A stretch of DNA of 5,970 nucleotides from Cellulomonadaceae bacterium (lineage in GTDB: Bacteria; Actinomycetota; Actinomycetes; Actinomycetales; Cellulomonadaceae): NCBI GenBank assembly GCA_031282935.1, contig JAITCS010000141.1, forward strand, positions 1 through 5,970, read 5' to 3'. Below are positions 1 through 5,673 of the stretch, piece after piece. Numbering within the stretch: position 1 is the stretch's first letter; each line of letters opens with the position of its first letter. Both the position numbers and the translations under genes were made by a program. The notes under the pieces were generated by a model that was not told where the DNA came from, did no database searches, and saw only the letters and a program-made list of their open reading frames with translations.

Positions 1-37
1 TCAGAAAGCGCCCCGTGCCGCAGACAACTTGGGTTAG

Positions 38-1606
38 TTACCATGATGCGCGATCCGATCTCTCTGCCATGCTCTGATGGTATTTCGCGCGCCGGGTTGA
101 GGCAATCGCGCCGACCAGCGCCACCGTCAGGCATAAGCCCAGGCACATGCCGACGTACAGCAGCATGGAATCTGACATCCCGGCCAGGAAGGTTCGCGCC
201 GGGGCGGCGTCAGTGTCAGGCAATTCCACCGGCTCAACAAAGCTGGGCTCGAAAAGGATGGTCACGTTTCCATCGAGGGCGTTCGCGGGCATGGACTCTG
301 GGTTAGCCTCAAAACCTTTCGCGGTGAGCTTCAGCGGTTGGGTGGTCAAAGTGGTTTGCACCGCTAACTGCACCTCGGGGGCTAGGCCGTTAGCGAGGCG
401 CAGCTTGTTGTTCTTGACGCTGGTAAAGTTCTTTGGCACCTCAAGGATTACCGCTCCGGAGCTGTGGCCCTCGCCAACCTTCAGGGTGAGGTTTGGCTTT
501 ACCTCTTTGCCGTCCAGGTTGAGGCCGCCGCCGACGGCGATGAAGGTTTGGATGGAACTGGAGTCTTTGTCTCCCAGGCCGATGGCGTTGGCGCCCTCTT
601 TGGAACCGCCCTGCGCCGTGATTGAGGTGTGCAACCCGCTGGCCACGATTTGGTGCGGGTTCTTTGTGGTTCCACCCAGCATGTCGGAGGTGCCGATGCC
701 AGCGCCAGCGCCGCTGCCGATGCCGGTGACATCGCCCCCAGAAATGTAGATGTTCACGCCCGCAGAAGCCTGCTTGGCGGCATGACCGGCACCGATACCA
801 GCGCCGCCGTAGGCGCCCTCACCGCGCACCGTGCCGCCGGTGATCACAATCGGGCCGGAGTTGCCGCCCGAGCCGGAGCCGATGCCGGCGCCGCCCCACT
901 TGTCGCCCGAACCCTTCCCAGCGGTGGCGGTGACAACGCCGCCCGAGATGTTGATCGGGCCTTGCTTGCCCTGGAATCCGGAGCCGATGCCGGAGGCGGA
1001 ATCGCCACCGAGGGCGGTAACGTGACCGCTCTTGATGTTGATGGTGCCGCTGGTTTGCCCCCGCCCGGAGCCGATCCCGGCCATCGCCACGTAACCCGTT
1101 GCGGAAAGTTGCCCGGAACCGTCACCCAAACCTTCAATGGTCAATTCGGCGGTGGCTGGAACGTACACCCCGGCCCCACCCGAGGGCCCGTTGGAGCGGG
1201 CGCCAATCAGCGAGTTGAAAGATCCTTCGGCTAACTGCAAAGTCAATTCCGAACCCTCGCCGATGTTAATGCCGCCGTAAGGGCCAAGTAAGCGGGATAA
1301 CCCGAGGTTGAGGTTCACCCCGTCTAGTTCAATAATCGCCTTCGTGTTATCGGCCACCACAATTCGCGTGCCATCCTCAGCCATGCCGCGTACCACTACG
1401 AAAGCCACCCCGTCACCGTCGGTGTCTTTCACGGTTATCACCGATTCATCTTGCGACCAGTCAACCCCTTTGACCCGCCCGCGTTGCAGGTCAATTATGT
1501 TATCCTCGGTAACCGCGTGGGCCGAATACCCCAGCGGGCCGAGCAGCAGTGCGGGCGCAACGCCCAGCGTGAGTAGGGTTCGAAGCAGCGGGCGACGCAC
1601 AGACAT
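38..1606 (-). CDS. Secreted, membrane-anchored Gly-rich repeat surface protein
   Basis: 522 residues. Residues 1-31 form a Sec signal peptide: RR at 4-5, a Leu-rich core and an AHA cleavage site before V32. Residues about 85-165 resemble the entry region of bacterial carbohydrate-binding-like repeat proteins (IELDGVNL, INIGEGSELTL, AELTIEGLGDGSG). Residues about 176-345 hold five or six imperfect repeats of about 29-33 residues, built as AGIGSG, a short linker, G.I.I.GG.V.A.G (near 176, 205, 240, 269, 302 and 341). These suggest a beta-solenoid. A separate segment (352-460) precedes LPDTD (462-466), a hydrophobic stretch (about 480-503) and TRRAK. LPDTD is not a standard LPXTG, and 14 residues separate it from the membrane segment, so simple membrane anchoring is likelier than sortase linkage. 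The ATG follows AAGGAAG at good spacing. Carbohydrate binding is only a family association; no ligand or enzymatic function can be read. Confidence 0.88.
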   Translation of the reverse strand: MSVRRPLLRTLLTLGVAPALLLGPLGYSAHAVTEDNIIDLQRGRVKGVDWSQDESVITVKDTDGDGVAFVVVRGMAEDGTRIVVADNTKAIIELDGVNLNLGLSRLLGPYGGINIGEGSELTLQLAEGSFNSLIGARSNGPSGGAGVYVPATAELTIEGLGDGSGQLSATGYVAMAGIGSGRGQTSGTINIKSGHVTALGGDSASGIGSGFQGKQGPINISGGVVTATAGKGSGDKWGGAGIGSGSGGNSGPIVITGGTVRGEGAYGGAGIGAGHAAKQASAGVNIYISGGDVTGIGSGAGAGIGTSDMLGGTTKNPHQIVASGLHTSITAQGGSKEGANAIGLGDKDSSSIQTFIAVGGGLNLDGKEVKPNLTLKVGEGHSSGAVILEVPKNFTSVKNNKLRLANGLAPEVQLAVQTTLTTQPLKLTAKGFEANPESMPANALDGNVTILFEPSFVEPVELPDTDAAPARTFLAGMSDSMLLYVGMCLGLCLTVALVGAIASTRRAKYHQSMAERSDRASW

Positions 1607-1630
1607 TGTGGCTTCCTTACCAACTAAAGT

Positions 1631-1652
1631 TTTGTCTTAATATTATGACAAA
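1631..1652. promoter_or_regulatory. 22-bp near-perfect palindrome over the presumed -10 of the surface-protein gene
   Basis: The arms TTTGTC and GACAAA flank an AT-rich core, and 20 of 22 positions are symmetric. On the minus strand the centre includes CATAAT (1647-1642), a plausible -10 that would place transcription start near 1635, about 29 nt before the ATG at 1606. No good -35 is seen at 16-18 bp (TAACAG or AACAGG). Full symmetry over the -10 suggests a dimeric repressor site. The regulator family cannot be named from the site. Confidence 0.5.
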
Positions 1653-1776
1653 GTAAGGATGAACCTGTTATTGACGTTGCGACACGCGGCCACGCCGATT
1701 TTTACTTTTCGTTACATACTATGATAAGAAATGACAGCGAAACGATCTTTTCAGGCCAGGGTCTGTTTTGCCGGGG

Positions 1777-1804
1777 TCGCTTGGCGTCGGGCGCTCGGCG
1801 TCGG
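1777..1804. repeat. Two tandem 14-bp repeats downstream of the methyltransferase gene
   Basis: Positions 1777-1790 and 1791-1804 are adjacent copies matching at 12 of 14 bases and sharing GGCGTCGG at their ends. They lie just past the methyltransferase stop (1809). The remainder of the 1607-1808 gap shows no gene and no hairpin followed by a T-run that I would call an intrinsic terminator. Confidence 0.5.
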
Positions 1805-1808
1805 TCAA

Positions 1809-2606
1809 TCAAGCCAGCGCGAGCGCGGAGGAGTAAAGGCAGACCGTGGCGGCGGTGGCCAGGTTGAGGGATTCGGCGTGGCCAGGCATGGGGATTCGCA
1901 CCACGGCGTCAGCCAAGGCGCGGTCTGCGGCGGGCAGGCCCCAGGCTTCGTTGCCGAACAGCCACGCCGTGGGATTGGTTAGGGTTATGGTCGGCAATTC
2001 AGTTTCGCCGTGCCCATCGGCCGCAAATACCTGCACACCGGCGTCGTGGCATTGGTCTATTATTTCCGATAAGTCAGGGGCGCTAAAAACGGGGAGATGG
2101 AAAAGCGACCCGGCAGTGGATCTGACCACTTTAGGATTAGTGATTTCCACACAATCCCCCGCTAAGACAACCGCGTTGGCGCCAAAAGCGTCCGCGACTC
2201 GGATAATGGTGCCAGCGTTGCCGGGGTCGCGCACATTATTTAGGATGGCGAGCAGTTTCGGTTTCGGTTTCGGTTCGGTCATTATCCAAGTTGCGAAATC
2301 GGGGTTTTCCATAGCGGCAACCACTAATACTTGTTGCGCATTGCTGCTCATAGTTTGCAACACTTCACCAGTGGCATATTGGATTTCTATGCCAGCTTTT
2401 TGCGCGACGCCCAGGATATCGTTATTGCGCCCCGCCGCAGTTTCCGTCAGGTACAATCCGCGCACTAAATCGGGGCGAAACTTTAGAATCTCCAAAACCC
2501 CTTGCGGGCCCTCAACCACGAATAGGCCAGCTCGCGTTCGAGCTGACCTATTCTCTACTAGCGCTCGAATCTTTTTGACGCGATCCGAACGCGGATTTGT
2601 AATGAT
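1809..2606 (-). CDS. SpoU-family (TsnR/AviRb-like) RNA 2'-O-methyltransferase, non-canonical start
   Basis: AdoMet-dependent ribose methyltransferase of the SpoU/TrmH (SPOUT) class, expected to act on 23S rRNA; the target nucleotide cannot be read. With a start at ATC 2606 it has 265 residues. The N-terminal substrate-binding part contains TNPRSDRV and NRSARTRAGLFVVEGPQGV. The knotted catalytic domain shows motif 1 NVRDPGNAGTIIRVADA (about 124-140, catalytic-type Arg near 136), motif 2 WLFGNEAWGLP (about 215-225) and motif 3 IPMPGHAESLNLATAA (about 238-253). There is no ATG, GTG or TTG ahead of the conserved N-terminus. The first candidates are ATC (2606) and ATT (2603), with AGG 8 or 11 nt upstream overlapping the rplT stop. 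The next standard start, GTG 2519, would delete the conserved TNPRSDRV...GLF block. The frame is continuous with rplT across its TAG, so readthrough is an alternative. The family is secure; the exact start is not. Confidence 0.88.
   Translation of the reverse strand: MITNPRSDRVKKIRALVENRSARTRAGLFVVEGPQGVLEILKFRPDLVRGLYLTETAAGRNNDILGVAQKAGIEIQYATGEVLQTMSSNAQQVLVVAAMENPDFATWIMTEPKPKPKLLAILNNVRDPGNAGTIIRVADAFGANAVVLAGDCVEITNPKVVRSTAGSLFHLPVFSAPDLSEIIDQCHDAGVQVFAADGHGETELPTITLTNPTAWLFGNEAWGLPAADRALADAVVRIPMPGHAESLNLATAATVCLYSSALALA
2520..2553 (-). repeat. Inverted repeat with 15-bp stem inside the methyltransferase 5' coding region
   Basis: Arms 2520-2534 and 2539-2553 surround a 4-nt loop. In the minus-strand RNA all 15 positions can pair (one G-U), with loop AACG. 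In a plus-strand RNA the same position would be an A-C mismatch, so the structure favours the sense transcript. The arms encode ENRSA and RAGLF of a conserved segment. No U-run follows, so it is not a simple terminator. It could affect mRNA processing or ribosome movement after the rplT junction. Confidence 0.7.
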
Positions 2607-2615
2607 TGCGAGAAC

Positions 2616-2999
2616 CTACGCGGCAACCGGGGCATTAACATCAGCAGGCAAAGCCGCCTTTGCTACTGCCACCAACTTATTGAAAGCCGCGATATCGTTA
2701 ACCGCCAATTCGGCCAACATCCGGCGATCAACTGCGACCTCCGCCAAGTTCAAACCTTGGATAAAGCGGTTGTAGGTCATGCCCTCAGCGCGGGCAGCCG
2801 CATTAATGCGCTGAATCCACAATTTGCGGAAATCGCCCTTGCGAACCTTGCGATCGCGGTAGCTATACACTAATGAATGGGTTACCTGCTCTTTTGCCTT
2901 GCGATAGAGGCGAGACCGTTGGCCCCTATAGCCACTGGCCCGCTCCAGGGTAGTGCGGCGCTTCTTTTGCGCATTGAGAGCGCGTTTTACGCGTGCCAC
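2616..2999 (-). CDS. rplT: 50S ribosomal protein L20
   Basis: Large-subunit protein that binds 23S rRNA early in 50S assembly. In several bacteria it also represses its own operon by binding the infC-rpmI-rplT mRNA. The 127 residues begin [15 protein letters not shown] and contain [43 protein letters not shown] and YNRFIQGL, all typical of L20. The length suits the family, with a short Ala-rich C-terminus (NAPVAA). The start is GTG, preceded by AAAAGGAG at 6 nt. It lies 47 bp after rpmI. Its TAG stop is followed at once, in the same frame, by the methyltransferase coding sequence. Confidence 0.98.
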   Translation of the reverse strand: MARVKRALNAQKKRRTTLERASGYRGQRSRLYRKAKEQVTHSLVYSYRDRKVRKGDFRKLWIQRINAAARAEGMTYNRFIQGLNLAEVAVDRRMLAELAVNDIAAFNKLVAVAKAALPADVNAPVAA

Positions 3000-3046
3000 G
3001 ATATGCTCCTTTTAAGTTTGTTTTTGTAGTTGGATGGCTGGAAGGT

Positions 3047-3241
3047 TTAGATACCAAGTAGTTTCTTAACTACCTTGGCATTTGCGGGCGCGATTACCTG
3101 ATCTTGAGCTAATCGGCGGGTACGGCGGGATGATTTGTGCTCGTGCAAGTGGCGGGCGTAAGCCTGCTCACGCATTACCTTGCCAGTACCAGTGACGCGA
3201 AAGCGCTTTTTGGTGCCGGAATGTGTTTTATTCTTTGGCAT
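3047..3241 (-). CDS. rpmI: 50S ribosomal protein L35
   Basis: Small basic large-subunit protein of 64 residues, the normal length. It begins [22 protein letters not shown] and contains [14 protein letters not shown] and an ending [11 protein letters not shown], as in typical L35. The ATG is preceded by AAGGAG about 8 nt upstream. It sits 33 bp after infC and 47 bp before rplT on the same strand, the conserved infC-rpmI-rplT order. Confidence 0.98.
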   Translation of the reverse strand: MPKNKTHSGTKKRFRVTGTGKVMREQAYARHLHEHKSSRRTRRLAQDQVIAPANAKVVKKLLGI

Positions 3242-3274
3242 TACATTAACTCCTTGAATTAATTTAATAACAGT

Positions 3275-4294
3275 TTATTCGTTATTATCTGTCACTTTTG
3301 GCTCTGCAGCCGCGAGTTTGGCCGCGCGGGCCGGGGCGGGGGCTTTTGGAGCCGCTTTGGCAGTAGGCTTCGCGGTTGCCGCTGGCTTGCCGGTGGGCTT
3401 AGCGCCTGCTGGTTTGGCGGTCGCGACGGGCTTTGCCACCGGGATCGGCTTCGGCGCTGCCATCGGCTTCGGTTGCACAGGCTTGCTGGGGGCAGGGGCC
3501 TTGGTTTCGGTTTCGACGCGCACTTCTTGAGCTTGCGGCGCTGCGGGTGCCTCAGGCTCCGTGCCTTCGGGCTGGCTCGCCTCCAGGGCCGCTTCCTCGA
3601 TTGCTACCGCCGCAATAGCGACGGCTACGGCCTCGGGAGAAAAGGCGCCGTCGTTTCGGGCCTCGTCGGGAACGACCACCGGAATCTCTCCAGTTACCAC
3701 GGCCGCGCGGCGCGCCTCGGACTTGGTGATGCGCTTCGAGTTCACTTCCTCGGCGTGTTTGCGCTGCTCCGAAACGGCGTCCGCTTTCTTGCGGGTGGGG
3801 CCGAGCACCATCGTCATGTTGCGACCGTCCTGCTTGGGCATGGATTCGACCACGCCCAACTTCTCGACGTCCGCAGCGAGGCGCTGCAGCAACCGCACGC
3901 CCATTTCGGGGCGGGACTGCTCGCGGCCTCGGAACATGATCATGACCTTGACTTTGTCGCCACCGTGTAAGAAGCGCTCCACATGGCCCTTCTTGGTTTC
4001 GTAATCGTGGTCGTCAATCTTGAGCCGGAAACGAATCTCTTTTAGAACGGTGTTCGCTTGATTCCGACGTGCCTCACGAGCTTTAATGTCGGCCTCGTAT
4101 TTGAATTTGCCGTAATCCATCAACTTGGCAACCGGTGGCCGCGCATCCGGGGCCACTTCCACCAAGTCAAGTTCTGCATCTTGGGCTAGCTTTAGGGCAA
4201 CTGAGGTGCCCACAACCCCGACTTGCTCGCCGCCTGGGCCGATAAGCCGTACTTCCGGAACTCGAATCCGGTCATTGATGCGTGGCTCGCTAAT
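3275..4294 (-). CDS. infC: Translation initiation factor IF-3, ATT start, long C-terminal tail
   Basis: IF-3 binds the 30S subunit, prevents premature 50S joining and checks start codon and initiator tRNA. The 339 residues read M(I)[18 protein letters not shown], then [26 protein letters not shown] (N-domain), then [31 protein letters not shown] and [14 protein letters not shown] (C-domain, ending near 170). The start is ATT at 4294, 8 nt after GAGGAG. No standard start lies between the upstream in-frame TGA (4309-4307) and GTG 4213, and starting at 4213 would remove the conserved [15 protein letters not shown] segment. AUU initiation of infC is established in E. coli, where IF-3 uses it for autoregulation. 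The tail, about 171-339, is rich in Ala, Pro, Lys and Glu, with PKP/AKP runs, and nearly doubles the usual length. Extensions are known in some actinobacterial IF-3 proteins. Confidence 0.97.
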   Translation of the reverse strand: MSEPRINDRIRVPEVRLIGPGGEQVGVVGTSVALKLAQDAELDLVEVAPDARPPVAKLMDYGKFKYEADIKAREARRNQANTVLKEIRFRLKIDDHDYETKKGHVERFLHGGDKVKVMIMFRGREQSRPEMGVRLLQRLAADVEKLGVVESMPKQDGRNMTMVLGPTRKKADAVSEQRKHAEEVNSKRITKSEARRAAVVTGEIPVVVPDEARNDGAFSPEAVAVAIAAVAIEEAALEASQPEGTEPEAPAAPQAQEVRVETETKAPAPSKPVQPKPMAAPKPIPVAKPVATAKPAGAKPTGKPAATAKPTAKAAPKAPAPARAAKLAAAEPKVTDNNE

Positions 4295-4502
4295 GGTAAA
4301 AGCTCCTCAAACTCAAAAACAACGTTGTTTCCAAGCTTTGGTTCCGCACCCGAAAAAGGGCGCACCAGCCAACCTCGACCGTACCAAAACCCCTTTTGCC
4401 TGCTATGAGGCGGCGGGGCCTGGTGGGAACCTGTCCACTTGGAAATTGTGCGTCTGAGTTTTCAAAAAAGCCTAAGCACTGAGAACTTGCCGCACGGGTC
4501 AA
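4295..4502 (-). promoter_or_regulatory. infC operon 5' leader, about 200 nt, with potential structure
   Basis: The region between the presumed transcription start and the infC ATT is too long for a plain ribosome binding site. On the minus strand it includes a hairpin at 4367-4339 (GCGCCC pairing GGGTGC around TTTTTC, with outer TGGT/ACCA and a 3-nt bulge). It also holds a 14-bp perfect palindrome at 4317-4330, ending in a T-run just before the Shine-Dalgarno. Leaders of this operon in Bacillus and E. coli carry L20-responsive control; a similar role here is inference. I do not recognise a named riboswitch. Confidence 0.4.
4303..4308 (-). promoter_or_regulatory. Ribosome binding site that fixes the ATT start of infC
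   Basis: The minus strand reads GAGGAG, then 8 nt, then ATT AGC GAG. This is the strongest Shine-Dalgarno in the window. It overlaps the in-frame TGA, so translation of this frame must begin after it. Its position supports ATT 4294 over the distal GTG 4213. Confidence 0.85.
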
Positions 4503-4508
4503 GCACCG

Positions 4509-4517
4509 ACTATACCA
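4509..4517 (-). promoter_or_regulatory. Candidate extended -10 promoter of the infC operon
   Basis: The minus strand reads TGG TATAGT, an extended -10 (TGn plus a near-consensus hexamer). The -35 at 17-18 bp is weak (AGGCGA or TAGGCG), as is usual with extended -10 promoters. A 6-bp inverted repeat with a 3-nt loop (4538-4552) and two copies of GCGCAAAT lie just upstream. Transcription would begin near 4502. Confidence 0.5.
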
Positions 4518-4630
4518 CGTCATTTGCGCGCTCGCCTAATCGCCAAGCGATTTGCGCTCCAATTTACGCCAAATTCGCATCACCGACGCAGATCACAGCT
4601 TTATTGTGCGCGTTTTACTCAGCTTTGACT

Positions 4631-4636
4631 TACCCT
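4631..4636 (+). promoter_or_regulatory. Candidate -10 of a leaderless transcript
   Basis: TACCCT fits the actinobacterial TANNNT -10 pattern and ends 6 bp before the ATG at 4643, so transcription could begin at the A of the start codon. No Shine-Dalgarno precedes that ATG and no convincing -35 is seen. Confidence 0.35.
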
Positions 4637-4642
4637 AGCCCT

Positions 4643-4858
4643 ATGGCAAACAAGGCTAACACCGAGGTTCCCTGGTATCAGCACGCCCCTAAGTGGGATG
4701 AAATCATCCACGCGGAGCGCGGCACCCCTATTAGTGAAACCGCTCCGCTTCATATCGTCAAGCCTGAGTCTGGTGCCATTGCCATCGTGACGAATCCTCA
4801 TGCGCACACCGCGCCCCGGCACACGCGCCGCGATATGCTTTCGACCATCACGCGCTAG
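4643..4858 (+). CDS. Small hypothetical protein, 71 residues
   Basis: I do not recognise this protein. It has no signal peptide or membrane segment. The N-terminal half is aromatic and acidic (VPWYQHAPKWDEIIHAERG), the middle holds a short hydrophobic strand (SGAIAIV, 43-49), and the C-terminal part is basic and His-rich (NPHAHTAPRHTRR). There are six His in total, at 14, 23, 37, 53, 55 and 60. The ATG at 4643 is chosen because the frame further upstream runs into the infC promoter and leader. It is divergent from infC and convergent with hisA, and the only clear plus-strand gene here. Its TAG lies inside the tandem repeat that follows. Evidence for coding is the protein-like composition and position only. 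Confidence 0.6.
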   Translation: MANKANTEVPWYQHAPKWDEIIHAERGTPISETAPLHIVKPESGAIAIVTNPHAHTAPRHTRRDMLSTITR

Positions 4859-4930
4859 CTAAACCAGCATGCGCTGGCTATCCGCTATATGCGCTGGCTA
4901 CCCGCTATCACGCACTAGTTATCCGCCAGC
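4852..4930. repeat. Four degenerate ~20-bp tandem repeats between convergent genes
   Basis: Units begin near 4852, 4871, 4891 and 4912, with consensus GCGCTGGCTAYCCGCTAT plus 2 variable bases. The two central copies are nearly identical and the outer two are diverged. The array includes the stop codon of the small plus-strand gene and fills most of the gap to the hisA stop (4936). CCAGC (4864-4868) and GCTGG (4873-4877) can form a short hairpin with a 4-nt loop, but there is no T-run. Confidence 0.65.
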
Positions 4931-4935
4931 TAATA

Positions 4936-5673
4936 TCACCCCTCACCGCCTGCCGCGACCGCCAAGGCCTGCGGCAGGGTGAACGCACCCGCGTAAAGCG
5001 CTTTACCGACGATGGCACCCTCAATGCCCGCCGGAACCAATTCTCGCAACGCGCGCAGGTCATCAAGGGTTGCGACCCCACCCGAAGCGATGACTTTGGC
5101 GTCGGTACGGGCCGCGACATTCGTCAAAAGCTCGAAATTGGGGCCTTGCAGCGTGCCGTCCTTATTAACATCGGTGACCACATACCGCGCGCACCCGGCC
5201 TCATTTAGCCGGTCAAGGACGGCGTACAACTCGCCGCCGGGCTTGGTCCAACCGCGCGCCGCCAGCGTAGAACCCCGCACGTCCAGGCCCACCGCGATCA
5301 AATCGCCATAATCCGAAATAACTTGGGCAGTCCACTGCGGGTCCTCTAGCGCAGCGGTGCCAAGATTAACTCGTTTGGCGCCAGATTTGATCGCGTTATT
5401 GAGCGAGAAATCGTCACGGATCCCGCCGCTCACCTCTACGTTTATCCCGAGCGCTGAAATAACATCGCGCAATAACGCCGCATTGGAGCCGGTTCCGAAA
5501 GCCGCGTCCAGGTCAACCAAGTGAATCCACTGCGCGCCGTCCTCCTGCCAATCCAAAGCTGCCGCCAACGGGTCCCCATAATTGGTTTCCGAACCCGACT
5601 CGCCCTGCACCAGCCGTACCGCCTGCCCGGCGCGCACGTCAACGGCGGGGAACAAAACAAGATTGTCGCTCAC
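4936..5673 (-). CDS. hisA: Phosphoribosyl isomerase (HisA/PriA type)
   Basis: TIM-barrel isomerase converting ProFAR to PRFAR in histidine synthesis. The actinobacterial PriA form can also isomerise phosphoribosyl anthranilate in tryptophan synthesis. The 245 residues carry the catalytic Asp in PAVDVRAG (D12), AVRLVQG (R20), [12 protein letters not shown] (49-60), GGIRDD (83-88), [11 protein letters not shown] (102-112), GLDV (D131), ARGW (R140, W142), the second catalytic Asp in [11 protein letters not shown] (D168), SGGV (197-200) and GAIVGKALY (219-227). The Arg and Trp of RGW correspond to residues important for dual specificity in M. tuberculosis PriA, so bifunctionality is plausible. 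The start is GTG 5673 with GGAGG 9 nt upstream. It overlaps the preceding gene by GTGA, indicating translational coupling. The frame stays open to 5823, but that Arg-rich stretch is unlike HisA. Confidence 0.95.
   Translation of the reverse strand: MSDNLVLFPAVDVRAGQAVRLVQGESGSETNYGDPLAAALDWQEDGAQWIHLVDLDAAFGTGSNAALLRDVISALGINVEVSGGIRDDFSLNNAIKSGAKRVNLGTAALEDPQWTAQVISDYGDLIAVGLDVRGSTLAARGWTKPGGELYAVLDRLNEAGCARYVVTDVNKDGTLQGPNFELLTNVAARTDAKVIASGGVATLDDLRALRELVPAGIEGAIVGKALYAGAFTLPQALAVAAGGEG

Noticed and set aside
1..37. Terminator after the surface-protein gene
   Set aside because: The GC-rich segment gives only a 3-bp stem and no T-run; too little sequence remains to judge.
147..1234. Long plus-strand open frames opposite the surface-protein gene
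   Set aside because: They are Pro/Ala/Gly-rich mirror translations of the Gly-rich repeats, with no ribosome site and no domain.
1741..1776. Intrinsic terminator after the methyltransferase gene
   Set aside because: CAGACCC/GGCCTG pairing is interrupted and only a short A/T stretch follows; not convincing on either strand.
1809..2519. Methyltransferase beginning at GTG 2519
   Set aside because: It has only a weak ribosome binding site and would lose TNPRSDRV...RSARTRAGLF, a conserved part of the family that is intact in frame upstream.
1846..2775. 309-residue plus-strand open frame opposite the methyltransferase and rplT
   Set aside because: Both genes opposite are certain from family motifs; this frame has no recognisable domain or promoter.
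3318..4004. Plus-strand open frames opposite infC
   Set aside because: They mirror the Ala/Pro/Lys tail and the conserved IF-3 domains, and lack any independent support.
3275..4213. infC beginning at GTG 4213
   Set aside because: It lacks the conserved [15 protein letters not shown] segment and has no Shine-Dalgarno; ATT 4294 has both.
4255..4275. tRNA-like T-arm sequence (ACTCGAATCCGG)
   Set aside because: It lies within the infC coding sequence and no acceptor or anticodon arm can be built around it.
4439..4642. Upstream extension of the small plus-strand gene to ATG 4439
   Set aside because: It would run through the infC leader and promoter, lacks a ribosome site, and the translated extension has no protein-like pattern.
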